From JBBDYQ01 sp035553855 (GTDB taxonomy: Bacteria; Actinomycetota; Thermoleophilia; Solirubrobacterales; Thermoleophilaceae), in NCBI GenBank assembly GCA_035553855.1, contig DATMJO010000123.1, positions 1 through 64,000 on the forward strand: a stretch of 64,000 nt of DNA, in the 5' to 3' direction. Under the pieces are notes generated by a model. The model saw only the letters and a list, made by a program, of their open reading frames with translations, did not search any database and was not told the origin of the DNA. The position numbers and the translations under genes are program-made. Shown piece by piece: positions 47,550 to 55,722 of this stretch (positions are counted from its first letter, which is position 1; every line of letters begins with the position of its first letter).

Positions 47550-48359
47550 CTATTGCGCCCAGTTCGGCGACGGCTGCGTGCCGTCGGTGTCGGCCGGCAT
47601 CCCGAACGCGAATCCGCTCTCGGGATCGAGGACCAGCGCGGCCGCCTGCTTGCGGGACGTCACGCCGAGCTTGCGAAAGCTAGTCGAGAGGTGGCTCTTG
47701 ACCGTGCTTTCCGCGAGGAAGAGCCGCTGGGCGATCTCGGCGTTGGTGCAGCCGTGCGCCACGAGCTGGAGCACCTGCCGCTCGCGGAAGGAGAGGACCG
47801 TCATGTCGACCTCGTCGCGCAAGTCGCGCGGGACGCAGATCTGCCCGGCGAGGATCGCCTGGAGCGCGATGCCGAGCAGCTCCTCGGCGTCGCCCTCGTA
47901 GACGTAGCCGTCCACGCCGGCGTCGAGCGCCTTGCGGAGCGGGCGCCGGCCGGTGGCGGCGGACACGACCAGGATCGGCGTGCCGGGGAGCTCGGCGCGC
48001 AGCAGGCGGAGCTCGGCCGTGGGCGCGACGCCCGAGAGGTCGAGCGCGATGACCAGCGCATCCGGCGGGGTCTCACCGACGGAGGCCGCCAGGAAGTCGG
48101 CGACGCTCGCGGTGGTCGCCGCCGGGCGGAAGCCCTCGCGCCGGAGCGTCTGGCCGATGCGGCGGCGGCGGACCTCGTCCACCGCGACGTAGGCGACCGT
48201 CGCGCGGCGCTGCTTTGCGGGGCGCGGAACGTCGAGCACGGCATTGCCGTTCGCCCGTCCCAACGCCACCCTCCCTCGAGTCGTTACCCCTGCCATTTCC
48301 TCAATGACGTAACGATCAGATGCGCCATTACTTGCGCTGTCTGCGCCGTGTGCGCTCAT
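47550..48359 (-). CDS. LuxR-type (NarL/FixJ-like) response regulator
   Basis: The protein has 269 residues. The receiver-like domain (about 50-170) starts RRATVAYVAVDEVRRRRIGQ and has DALVIALDLSGV at the position of the phosphoacceptor Asp. The early acidic pair is VDE, and the lysine side (usually xxKP) is not obvious, so phosphorylation is uncertain. The C-terminal LuxR HTH is LSFRERQVLQLVAHGCTNAE, then IAQRLFLAESTVKSHLSTSF. ATG 48359 gives the longest product; ATG 48296 is an alternative. It lies between an ECF sigma factor and the initiating sugar transferase on the same strand and probably controls exopolysaccharide synthesis. Confidence 0.83.
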   Translation of the reverse strand: MSAHGADSASNGASDRYVIEEMAGVTTRGRVALGRANGNAVLDVPRPAKQRRATVAYVAVDEVRRRRIGQTLRREGFRPAATTASVADFLAASVGETPPDALVIALDLSGVAPTAELRLLRAELPGTPILVVSAATGRRPLRKALDAGVDGYVYEGDAEELLGIALQAILAGQICVPRDLRDEVDMTVLSFRERQVLQLVAHGCTNAEIAQRLFLAESTVKSHLSTSFRKLGVTSRKQAAALVLDPESGFAFGMPADTDGTQPSPNWAQ

Positions 48360-48377
48360 TCCGTTACCCCAGCGGGC

Positions 48378-49001
48378 CTAGGCGGCAACCGTCGCGGGGG
48401 CCGCGTCCGCGAGGCGGAGGGCCTCCTTGAGCGCACGGCGCCCGCGGTGGTGCAGACCGTGGACCGCGTCCTCGGACCGGTTGATCCGCGTGGCGATCTC
48501 GTTGGGCGACCAGCCGTGCACATGGCGCAGCACGACGACCGTGCGCTGGTCCTCCGGGAGGCCGGCGATGGCCTCGCGCAGCACCTGGGAGAGCTGGTGG
48601 CGGTCCTCGTCGCAGGCCTCGTCGACCGAGTGGACCTCCTCGCAGGGGATCGCGCGGCGTCGGCGCATGTGATCGATCGCGAGGTTGTGGGTGATGCGGA
48701 GGATCCACGCCGAGAAGGGCACCGAGCGCTGCTCGTAGCGGGCGAGCGCGGTCATGAGGCGGGCGAAGACCTGCTGGGTCACGTCCTCGGCCTCGTGCTC
48801 GTCGCGGAGGATCGAGCAGGCGTAGCCGTAGACGTTGTCGGCGAAGCGCAGGTAGAGGTAGCGGATGGCGTCCTGGTCGCCGCCCTTGGCGCGGGACACC
48901 GCGGCGGCGAGCTCGCCGGGGCGCAGGTCCTGGTCCAGCGTGGCCTTGCGGCGAAAGCACGCGGCGTCACGTCCGCGGTACCGCTCCCCGATCTCCGTCA
49001 T
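48378..49001 (-). CDS. ECF-type sigma factor
   Basis: The protein has 207 residues. Region 2 is YLYLRFADNVYGYACSILRD, EHEAEDVTQQVFARLM and FSAWILRITHNLAIDHMRRR. Region 4 is LPEDQRTVVVLRHVHGWSPN, EIATRINRSEDAVHGLHHRG. No anti-sigma gene is next to it. It is followed at 18 bases by the LuxR-type regulator and then the phosphoglycosyl transferase, so the three genes plus the RTX gene may be one unit. It is divergent from the PAS-SARP regulator across a 250-base gap. Confidence 0.88.
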   Translation of the reverse strand: MTEIGERYRGRDAACFRRKATLDQDLRPGELAAAVSRAKGGDQDAIRYLYLRFADNVYGYACSILRDEHEAEDVTQQVFARLMTALARYEQRSVPFSAWILRITHNLAIDHMRRRRAIPCEEVHSVDEACDEDRHQLSQVLREAIAGLPEDQRTVVVLRHVHGWSPNEIATRINRSEDAVHGLHHRGRRALKEALRLADAAPATVAA

Positions 49002-49209
49002 CTCCTACCTCCGAGTCCAGCGGGCCGGTGGGTGGTGCGAGTCCGTTTCGCCTACTCGGAACGGGCCCCCGGCGCCGATTCATCCTTGTGTTGTCGAAGG
49101 TAGGACGGCCGATTTAGCCTCAGGTTTGCCTGTTGATTAGTCCTCAATTAGATGTTTGGGAATGTGTCGAGTCCGGCGCTCAACGACGGGGCGCGGCCTA
49201 CCGGCGGGA

Positions 49210-49223
49210 GGGGACTAGTCCCC
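49210..49223. promoter_or_regulatory. 14-bp palindrome GGGGACTAGTCCCC upstream of PAS-SARP gene
   Basis: This is a perfect palindrome 28 bases before the TTG start, in the divergent region between two regulator genes, and a candidate operator. The remaining part of 49002-49251 shows no other motif I can support. Confidence 0.45.
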
Positions 49224-49251
49224 CTGCGAGAATCAGGAACGAGGGAGCTAT

Positions 49252-50430
49252 TTGGCGAAGCGAGCCGGAACCGGAGGATCCAAGGAGAAGGCGGCGCCGC
49301 CCGGCGACGTGCTCGCCAGCCTGCCCTACGGCGTGGTGCTGATCGGGCCCGACAGGGAGGTCCGCCGCGCGAACCCTGCGGCGGCCGAGTTGCTGCCGGC
49401 GCTCGAGTCCGGCGACGAGCGCTGCGACCGCCTGCTCGCGTGCACCGCCCCCGGCGGGCCGTGCGAGCACGGCTGCCTTGCGGAGCGCGCGGCAGCGACC
49501 GGTGAGGCGCTCCCCGAGATCCGGATCGACACGGGCGAGACGGGCTCGGTCTCGGCCGTGTGGGTGACCGCGGCGCCGGTCGGGACCGCGGGCGAGGCGC
49601 TCCTGCACCTGCGCCCGGGCGACGCTCGCGACCGGCGGCGGCGCAGCGACCCCCACTGGGTCAGCGGCCCCGACCTGCGCATCCGCGCGTTCGGGCGGAT
49701 GCACATCGACAGCCCGGAGGGGCCGATCGGGGGCCGCTGGCTGCAGCAGCGCCCGGGCCATGTCCTCAAGTACCTGACCTGCGAGCGCAACCGCGTCGTC
49801 CACGCCGAGGAGATAGCGGAGGCGCTCTGGCCGTCGGCGGGACGGCAGGGGCTCAACAACGTGCGCCACTTCGTCCACTCGCTGCGCGAGAAGCTCGAGC
49901 CGGGCCGGCCGAAGGGAGCGGACTCGTCCTTCATCGTCACGGTCCGCGACGGCTACGCGATCGACCGCCGCAACGTGCAGATCGACGCGGACGAGTTCGA
50001 GGCGGCCGTCGAGGTCGGCCTCTCGGCGGCGAAGCGCGGGGCGAACGGCGAGGCGGTGGAGCGCCTGGGTGAGGCCGTCGCGCTCTACGGAGGCGAGTTC
50101 CTAGAGGACGAGCCCTACGCCGACTGGGCCTACGAGGAGCGAGAGCGCCTGCGCGGACTCGCGGGGCGCGCGCTGCGCACGCTCGCGGATGTGGCGCTCG
50201 GAGAGCGCGACCTCGCTGCAGCCGCGGGCCACCTCGAGCGTCTCGCCGAAATCGAGGCCTACGACGGCGAGGTCCACAGGAAGCTCTTTGCGGTGATGCT
50301 GGCGCAGGGCAGGCGCAGCGAGGCCGCTCGCCGCTTCGCGGCCTATAGGGTGCGGATGCTCCGAGAGTTCGGCGAGGAACCCGATTTCCAGCTTGCAGAC
50401 ATCGCAGCGGCGATCTCCAAGAGGTCCTGA
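49252..50430 (+). CDS. PAS-domain SARP/BTAD transcriptional regulator
   Basis: The protein has 392 residues. The N-terminal PAS-like domain (about 20-120: LASLPYGVVLIGPDREVRRA) contains a cysteine-rich stretch, CDRLLACTAPGGPCEHGC, with four Cys. Residues about 140-230 form the OmpR-type winged HTH of SARP regulators (DLRIRAFGRMHI, GHVLKYLTCERNRVVHAEEI, LNNVRHFVHSLREKLEP). The BTAD helical-repeat domain (about 240-390) has VALYGGEFLEDEPYADWAYE and HRKLFAVMLAQGRRSEAARR. The start is TTG at 49252. It is divergent from the ECF sigma operon and 39 bases before the nucleotidyltransferase-like gene. It probably activates neighbouring polysaccharide genes in response to a signal sensed by the PAS domain. 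Confidence 0.87.
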   Translation: MAKRAGTGGSKEKAAPPGDVLASLPYGVVLIGPDREVRRANPAAAELLPALESGDERCDRLLACTAPGGPCEHGCLAERAAATGEALPEIRIDTGETGSVSAVWVTAAPVGTAGEALLHLRPGDARDRRRRSDPHWVSGPDLRIRAFGRMHIDSPEGPIGGRWLQQRPGHVLKYLTCERNRVVHAEEIAEALWPSAGRQGLNNVRHFVHSLREKLEPGRPKGADSSFIVTVRDGYAIDRRNVQIDADEFEAAVEVGLSAAKRGANGEAVERLGEAVALYGGEFLEDEPYADWAYEERERLRGLAGRALRTLADVALGERDLAAAAGHLERLAEIEAYDGEVHRKLFAVMLAQGRRSEAARRFAAYRVRMLREFGEEPDFQLADIAAAISKRS

Positions 50431-50469
50431 GGCCGCGCCAGTTGTCCCGCCCCGGCCCGTTGAGTCCGT

Positions 50470-51522
50470 ATGGGCGTAAGGGGGGTGCTCGTGGTGCGGC
50501 CGCGGGGCGAGGATGAACTCGTCCCCCTCGTCGGCTCCCGTTTTTCGGCCGCGATGCCCATCGCGAACGAGGCGCTCGTCCGTTACGGCGCCCGCTCGTT
50601 GCGCCAGGCCGGCGTCGGCTCGGTGATCGTCGCGGGCCCGCCCGCGGCGCGCGAGGAGATGCTGGCCGCGCTCGGCGACGACCACGGCCTGGACCTCGAG
50701 TGGGCCGACGTGGAGCACCGCGGCGCCGCGCTCCTGCCCGACGCTGCCGCCGCGCTCGCCGCCGCCGCGCCGCTCCTGGGCGAGGAGCACGCGGTCGTCC
50801 ACTTCTCCGACACGCTCTCGCTCACGCCGCTCGGACCGCTGGTCGAGGAGGCGGGCGCCGCCGACGTGCTGCTCGCGGGCCCCGAGGGCTCTGCGGCCGA
50901 CAGCCCGGTCGTGAGCCTCTCCGACCATCGCGAGCGCCGCAAGGAGCCGGCCCTCCCCTCGGTCGCCCCCGCGCGCATCGCCCTTCTCTCGCCCGCAGCG
51001 GTCGAGGCCGCCGCCGGCCTCCCGCCCGAGGCCGCGCTGCACGACATCGCGCTCGCCGTCTCGCGCACCGGCGGCAGCTCACAGCAGCGCCTCCTGCGCG
51101 GCGTGTGGAGTTGCTCGGGGACGGTCGACGGCGTGCTCGAGGCCAACCGCCTCGTCCTCGACGCGATCGACGGCGAGGTGGAGGGCGCGGACCTCTCGTC
51201 CGCCCGCGTGGACGGGCGCGTGCGCGTCCATCCCACCGCCGTCCTCGACCGCACCACGGTGCGCGGCCCGGCGACGATCGGGCCCGGCACGGTGCTCGTG
51301 GACACCTTCATCGGCCCCTACACGGCGATCGGCGACAACGTCCGCCTGGAGGGCACCGAGATCGAGTACTCGATCGTCCTCAGGGGCGCGTCGATCCGCC
51401 ACCCGGGCCGCCGCCTGGAGGCGAGCCTGGTGGGCCAGGACGCGAGCGTGAGCCGCGACTTCGCCCTGCCGTCCTCGCTGCGCCTGCGCGTAGGCCGCCG
51501 CGCGGACATCTCGCTGACCTGA
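50470..51522 (+). CDS. Sugar nucleotidyltransferase-like protein lacking catalytic signature
   Basis: The protein has 350 residues. Overall it aligns with RmlA/GlmU-type enzymes: a Rossmann-like N-terminal domain (LVRYGARSLRQAGVGSVIVA, HAVVHFSDTLSL) and a C-terminal left-handed beta-helix with hexapeptides (VRVHPTAVLDRTTVRGPATI, GPYTAIGDNVRLEGTEIEYS). The pyrophosphorylase loop GGxGTRLxPLT is replaced by VRPRGEDELVPLV, and the invariant PK block by SAAMPIAN. It is therefore probably not a working nucleotidyltransferase; a regulatory or binding role is more likely. It follows the PAS-SARP gene by 39 bases on the same strand and is convergent with the polymerase/ligase gene. Confidence 0.75.
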   Translation: MGVRGVLVVRPRGEDELVPLVGSRFSAAMPIANEALVRYGARSLRQAGVGSVIVAGPPAAREEMLAALGDDHGLDLEWADVEHRGAALLPDAAAALAAAAPLLGEEHAVVHFSDTLSLTPLGPLVEEAGAADVLLAGPEGSAADSPVVSLSDHRERRKEPALPSVAPARIALLSPAAVEAAAGLPPEAALHDIALAVSRTGGSSQQRLLRGVWSCSGTVDGVLEANRLVLDAIDGEVEGADLSSARVDGRVRVHPTAVLDRTTVRGPATIGPGTVLVDTFIGPYTAIGDNVRLEGTEIEYSIVLRGASIRHPGRRLEASLVGQDASVSRDFALPSSLRLRVGRRADISLT

Positions 51523-51563
51523 CCGCCCTGGGGGTCAGGCCCCCGGCCCGGGCCTCCGGTGCT

Positions 51564-53927
51564 TCAGGAGTTGCGGGCGACTTCCAGCAGGGTCAGCAGC
51601 TCGTTGACCTCGCGGGCCGACAGCTTGCCGGCGAGGTAGGCGCTGTGGAGCTCGTTCGCGGCGACCGAGGAGGGCTCGCCGTTCGGCGTGCACGGCTCGA
51701 TCTCCAGCTGGCGCAGCACGCCCTCGGCGTCACCGGGAAGGCAGTCCGGATCCGACGGACCGCCGGAGGGGACGGGCGTCGGGTTCGGCGTGGGCGTCGG
51801 CGTGGGGTCCGGCCTGCGCGGCGGCTTGCGCGGCTTGCGGCGGCGCTTCCGCGGCTTCTCGGTGCGGGGCTCATCGCGCTCGTCGGCGTTGCGGCGGCGC
51901 GGGCGCGTGGGGACGGTGGCGGGCGGAGCCGACACCGGCACGACCTCGCCGACGGCGCTGCGGCGGCGGCGCTCGGCTCCCGACCCGGGAGCCCGGGGCG
52001 TGCCGCCCGCCAGCTCGTCGGCGTCGTCGCGACCGCCGCCCCCGAAGGGATCCTCGATCGGCCCGCCGGCTCCGGCCTGGCCGAGCTGAGGCGTGCCGCC
52101 CTCGTCGCCCGTGCCGCCTCCGCGGCCGAACGCCGCGATGGCGATGCCGAGGGTGACGATGCCGAGCAGCACGCGCCCGGCACTGCCGCTGCGCACGCGG
52201 CGGCCGGCGGAGCGCATGCGCTCGCGGGCGGCCTCGATGTCGGGACCACGGCGTGCGGGCTCGGGCGGCTCCGGCGCGTCGGCCGAGCGGCCGGGGAGCG
52301 GGCCGCTGACCCGGTCGCGGATCGGCGTGCCGCGCCCGCCGAAGCGGCGCCCGCCGATTCGGCGGCGCCCGGCGTGCTCGCGGCGCTCGCGCTCACGCTC
52401 GAGAGCGGCGCGGGCGCGCTCCAGCTCGACGTCGGCCGTGAGCGGCGGAAGGGCCTCGGTGACGGGCTCCGCCTCGAGCGGCGGGAGCGGCTCGGCCACG
52501 GTGTCCTCGACGGCGGCGGGAGCCTCCGGCTCGCGCCGCAGGATCCGCGGCTCCGCGCACACGGCCACCAGGCCGGCCCCGAAGAAGAAGACGTAGACGG
52601 GGTGCGTGAAGGCCAGCGCGTCGAACAGGAAGGACGAGCACGCGAGAGCGCCTGCGACGCCCGTCGCCGCGAGCGCGGCCTCGGAGCGGGCGGGATCGCG
52701 GGAGCGGATGTGGCGGCGCGCCGACAGCGGCACCATCACCAGCATCAGGGCGTAGATGCCCAGCCCGAGCGCCCCGATGCTCACCAGCAAGACGAGCATC
52801 TGGTTGTCGATGATGCGGTACTTGTTCGGGTCGTAGCTGCCGTAGCCGCGGCCGAGCACGAGGTGCTCGCGGACGTCCGGAGTGATGGCCCGGTAGTCCT
52901 CGATGCGGCCCTCGGCGCTCGCGCCCTGGCTGATCTGGCCCGGGAGCAGCTTCTCGAGCTGCGGCTCCACGGCCTGCGGGCGCATCAGCGTGAGGACGGC
53001 CAGCACGACGATCGCCGCCGGCGCGAGGCGCAGGACCTTGCGCGGCTGCATCGCGGCGAGCACGGCCAGCACGGCGATGGCGGCGAAGCTGCCGGTCTTC
53101 CGGCCGGTCGAGAAGACGGACAGGATGATCAGCACCGTGATCCCCGTGTAGATCATCTTCGAGCGCAGGTCCTCGACGCGGGAGAGGCGGACGACCGCGA
53201 ACGAGAGCGCCATGGCCATCAGGCCGGTGAGGGCGAGCGCGTGGCGGGTGTGCGCGGTGATCGGGTCCGACTGGAAGATCGTCGTCTTGCTCTGGACCGG
53301 AGAGAAGTCGAAGATCGACTGGGGCACGATCGCGCCCCACCACTCGATGAAGTAGTTGCGCCCGGTCCAGTACTCGACGAGCGTCCCGATCGCCGTGATC
53401 GTCGCGAGGCCGAGGAGCAGGGTGACGAGCTTCGGCAGCTCCTTCGGGCGGATCGTCGTGGCGACGACGAAGAACAGGATGACCCAGGAGCCGGCGATCG
53501 AGACGGACTTGATCGCGCCGGTGAGCTCGCCCTGCTTGTGGAGCACCGAGACGTTCAGCAGGATGCTGCCGACGGCCACCGCCGCGAAGGCCGCGATCGC
53601 GTAGACGAGCGGCGAGCGGCGCCAGCGCGGGGCGGCGGAGCCGCCCGCGAAGTAGGTGGCCACCCAGGCGACCAGCATGATCACGATCAGGACGCGGTCG
53701 AGCTTCGCGTCGACCGGGAGGTTGAGGCGAAGCTGCGTCGAGTCGTAGGGGACGAGGAAGAGCATCCCGAGGAAGGCCGCGACGAGCCACGGCATGACCC
53801 GGCCGGTGTTGGGCCACGAGTCCGAGGCGGCCGACTCGATCGGCGGCGGCCAGACCTTGCCGCCGGAGGGCCCGGCGGGGCGGCGGACTTCCGTGTCCTG
53901 GGGCTTGTTGGTCAGCGTTCGTGCCAT
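51564..53927 (-). CDS. O-antigen ligase/polymerase-like membrane protein with long C-terminal extension
   Basis: The protein has 787 residues. About 11-12 membrane helices lie between residues 45 and 480, with the Wzy_C/WaaL-type outer loop and ending (RIEDYRAITPDVREHLVLGR, GYGSYDPNKYRIIDNQMLVL). The last 300 residues are a charged linker (ERARAALERERERREHAGRR), a further hydrophobic helix (about 590-610: VLLGIVTLGIAIAAFG), an Arg/Pro-rich stretch (KPRKRRRKPRKPPRRPDPTP), and a small C-terminal domain with two Cys and a helical hairpin (AYLAGKLSAREVNELLTLLE). ATG 53927 lies 15 bases after the Wzz stop. It should polymerise or ligate the exported polysaccharide. Confidence 0.82.
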   Translation of the reverse strand: MARTLTNKPQDTEVRRPAGPSGGKVWPPPIESAASDSWPNTGRVMPWLVAAFLGMLFLVPYDSTQLRLNLPVDAKLDRVLIVIMLVAWVATYFAGGSAAPRWRRSPLVYAIAAFAAVAVGSILLNVSVLHKQGELTGAIKSVSIAGSWVILFFVVATTIRPKELPKLVTLLLGLATITAIGTLVEYWTGRNYFIEWWGAIVPQSIFDFSPVQSKTTIFQSDPITAHTRHALALTGLMAMALSFAVVRLSRVEDLRSKMIYTGITVLIILSVFSTGRKTGSFAAIAVLAVLAAMQPRKVLRLAPAAIVVLAVLTLMRPQAVEPQLEKLLPGQISQGASAEGRIEDYRAITPDVREHLVLGRGYGSYDPNKYRIIDNQMLVLLVSIGALGLGIYALMLVMVPLSARRHIRSRDPARSEAALAATGVAGALACSSFLFDALAFTHPVYVFFFGAGLVAVCAEPRILRREPEAPAAVEDTVAEPLPPLEAEPVTEALPPLTADVELERARAALERERERREHAGRRRIGGRRFGGRGTPIRDRVSGPLPGRSADAPEPPEPARRGPDIEAARERMRSAGRRVRSGSAGRVLLGIVTLGIAIAAFGRGGGTGDEGGTPQLGQAGAGGPIEDPFGGGGRDDADELAGGTPRAPGSGAERRRRSAVGEVVPVSAPPATVPTRPRRRNADERDEPRTEKPRKRRRKPRKPPRRPDPTPTPTPNPTPVPSGGPSDPDCLPGDAEGVLRQLEIEPCTPNGEPSSVAANELHSAYLAGKLSAREVNELLTLLEVARNS

Positions 53928-53941
53928 GAGCTTTTGGTCCC

Positions 53942-54721
53942 TCAGGTCTCGCGCGGCTGGCCGTCGCTGGCGGCCTGCTCGGCGTCGCGGATCGTCTCCA
54001 GGTTGCGTCGGACGCCCGCGATCACGAGGACGAGGATGCACCAGCCGAGGAAGACGCCGACGAAGGTGAGCGCCACGAGCTGGCGGTTGATGCCCTTGCC
54101 GACGACACCACCCTCGGCCTCGCCGAGCCGGCGGATCGCGATGCCCGCGGCCTCCGGGACGTCCTGGCCGGTCTGCACGCGGCGGACGTACTTCGTGAAG
54201 CCGATCGAGCCGGCGTTGGCGAGCTTCACCGCGTCCTCGGCGGTGGGCGCCTCGGCGGTGATCGTGATGGCGGGCAGGCCGTTCTCGGCCGTGAAGCTCA
54301 GGCGGAAGTCGCGGTTCTCCTCGAGGATCGTCTGGAGCCTGCGCTCACGGTCGCCCGTGCCGGTGGTCCGCGGCAGCGCCCCCACGATCGGCGCGTTGAC
54401 CTGGATGTCGGTCTCCTTGAGGCCGACCTCCCGGGCGATCGCGGCGCGGACGGGGCGGCTCGTGGCGAGGCGCGAGAGCACGAGCGCCCGCTGCGAGAGC
54501 GGGCGCAGGTCGATGCGGTTGTCGACGATCGACGTCGTCGGCGTGTCGATCAGCACCTGCGTGGCCGCGCTGCCGATCGAGAACGCCTTCGAGTCGAGCG
54601 CCGGCGGGAAGACCGAGATGCGGTAGGCGGTGGAGAGGCCCGCGATCAGGGCGATCAGGGCGCCGAGCAGCAACCAGCCCGGCCGGCGGCCCAACTCTCG
54701 GATTGCCTGTGCGAGATCCAT
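53942..54721 (-). CDS. Wzz-like polysaccharide chain-length determinant
   Basis: The protein has 259 residues. Two membrane helices (about 16-34 and 213-235) flank a periplasm- or exterior-facing helical domain (DLRPLSQRALVLSRLATSRP, VRAAIAREVGL, RLQTILEENRDFRLSFTAEN). The second helix is followed by a short cytosolic tail without a tyrosine-kinase domain. This is the Wzz/PCP layout. It precedes the polymerase/ligase gene by 14 bases; the two should work together to set glycan chain length. The start ATG follows a 95-base gap after the GT2 gene, which may contain a promoter. Confidence 0.84.
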   Translation of the reverse strand: MDLAQAIRELGRRPGWLLLGALIALIAGLSTAYRISVFPPALDSKAFSIGSAATQVLIDTPTTSIVDNRIDLRPLSQRALVLSRLATSRPVRAAIAREVGLKETDIQVNAPIVGALPRTTGTGDRERRLQTILEENRDFRLSFTAENGLPAITITAEAPTAEDAVKLANAGSIGFTKYVRRVQTGQDVPEAAGIAIRRLGEAEGGVVGKGINRQLVALTFVGVFLGWCILVLVIAGVRRNLETIRDAEQAASDGQPRET

Positions 54722-54816
54722 CCTGCCTATGAAACGCGGTCCGGCCTGGGAAACTTTCGGCCTTTTTTCATCCTTTACGCAACGTCAGCGATACGTCGCA
54801 AGGACCGTTGCAATCC

Positions 54817-55722
54817 TCAGGACCGTCTTCGGAGCGTTTCGACGATGCCACCGGCCACCATCGGTACCTGCACGGTAGCCCACTCGAGCAGTTCCAAGGC
54901 TCGTATCTTCGTCGAGTTCGGCTCGTACCCTTGTGCACGCGCGCGCGCGAGGCCGGGCATCTCGTTGCGCTCGCCGGGCAGCCTCAGGAAGCGCCCGGGC
55001 AGCCAGGCTCCCGGGTGCGTCCAGAGCGGCCGGCGCGCCCAGGTGCCCGGCGCGCCATGCCTCGAAAGCTGCGTGCGACCCGCCCCCATCCGGTAGGTCT
55101 TGCGCACCACGTCGCGGATCCGCCGCCGCGGTGGGTGGACGACCGCGGCCTCACGGGAGTAGACGAGGCGATGCCCCGCCGCGACCGCGCGACGGGTGAA
55201 CTCGGTGTCTCCCCCGGCGGTGAGGCGGGCGTTGAAGGGCCCCACCGAGGCGAGCACCGAGGCGCGGACGAACAGGTTCGCCGTCGCCGCGTCGCCGCCC
55301 GCGACCATCGAGGCCTGGTCGAGGAAGCGCGCGTCGATCAACTCCGCGAGCGTGGGGTCCGGCGACAGCGGCACCTCGATGTGGCCGCCGACGAGCCCCG
55401 CCTCCGGGTCGGAGAGCGCCTCAAGGCCGGCCTCGAGCCAGCGAGGCTCCGGCCGGCAGTCGGCGTCGGTGAACGCGAGCACGGGCGCCCCGGCCCGCTC
55501 GATCCCCAGGTTTCGCGCCACATACGAGCCCGAGCGGACGGGAACGGACACGACGGTCGCCGCCTCCCGCGCGACCTCCGCCGTCCCGTCGGTCGAGGCG
55601 TCGTCCACCACGATCAGCTCGAAGCGCTCGCGCGGCAGCGTCTGGCGGGCGAGGCAGGCGACGAGGTCGGGCAGCGAGCGCTCGGCGTTCCGCGCCGGGA
55701 CGATGACCGCGACGTCAGGCAA
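54817..55722 (-). CDS. GT2-family glycosyltransferase
   Basis: The protein has 301 residues with a GT-A fold. Blocks are DVAVIVPARNAERSLPDLVA, LIVVDDASTDGTAEVA, YVARNLGIERAGAPVLAFTD with ADC as the DxD-type metal site, LVGGHIEVPL and GGDTEFTRRAVAAGHRLVY with the conserved late GGDxE. The start is TTG at 55722, overlapping the aminotransferase stop by 8 bases. The C-terminal 60 residues are basic. It probably adds an amino sugar to the repeat unit, given the DegT-type enzyme upstream, but the donor is not determined. Confidence 0.83.
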   Translation of the reverse strand: MPDVAVIVPARNAERSLPDLVACLARQTLPRERFELIVVDDASTDGTAEVAREAATVVSVPVRSGSYVARNLGIERAGAPVLAFTDADCRPEPRWLEAGLEALSDPEAGLVGGHIEVPLSPDPTLAELIDARFLDQASMVAGGDAATANLFVRASVLASVGPFNARLTAGGDTEFTRRAVAAGHRLVYSREAAVVHPPRRRIRDVVRKTYRMGAGRTQLSRHGAPGTWARRPLWTHPGAWLPGRFLRLPGERNEMPGLARARAQGYEPNSTKIRALELLEWATVQVPMVAGGIVETLRRRS

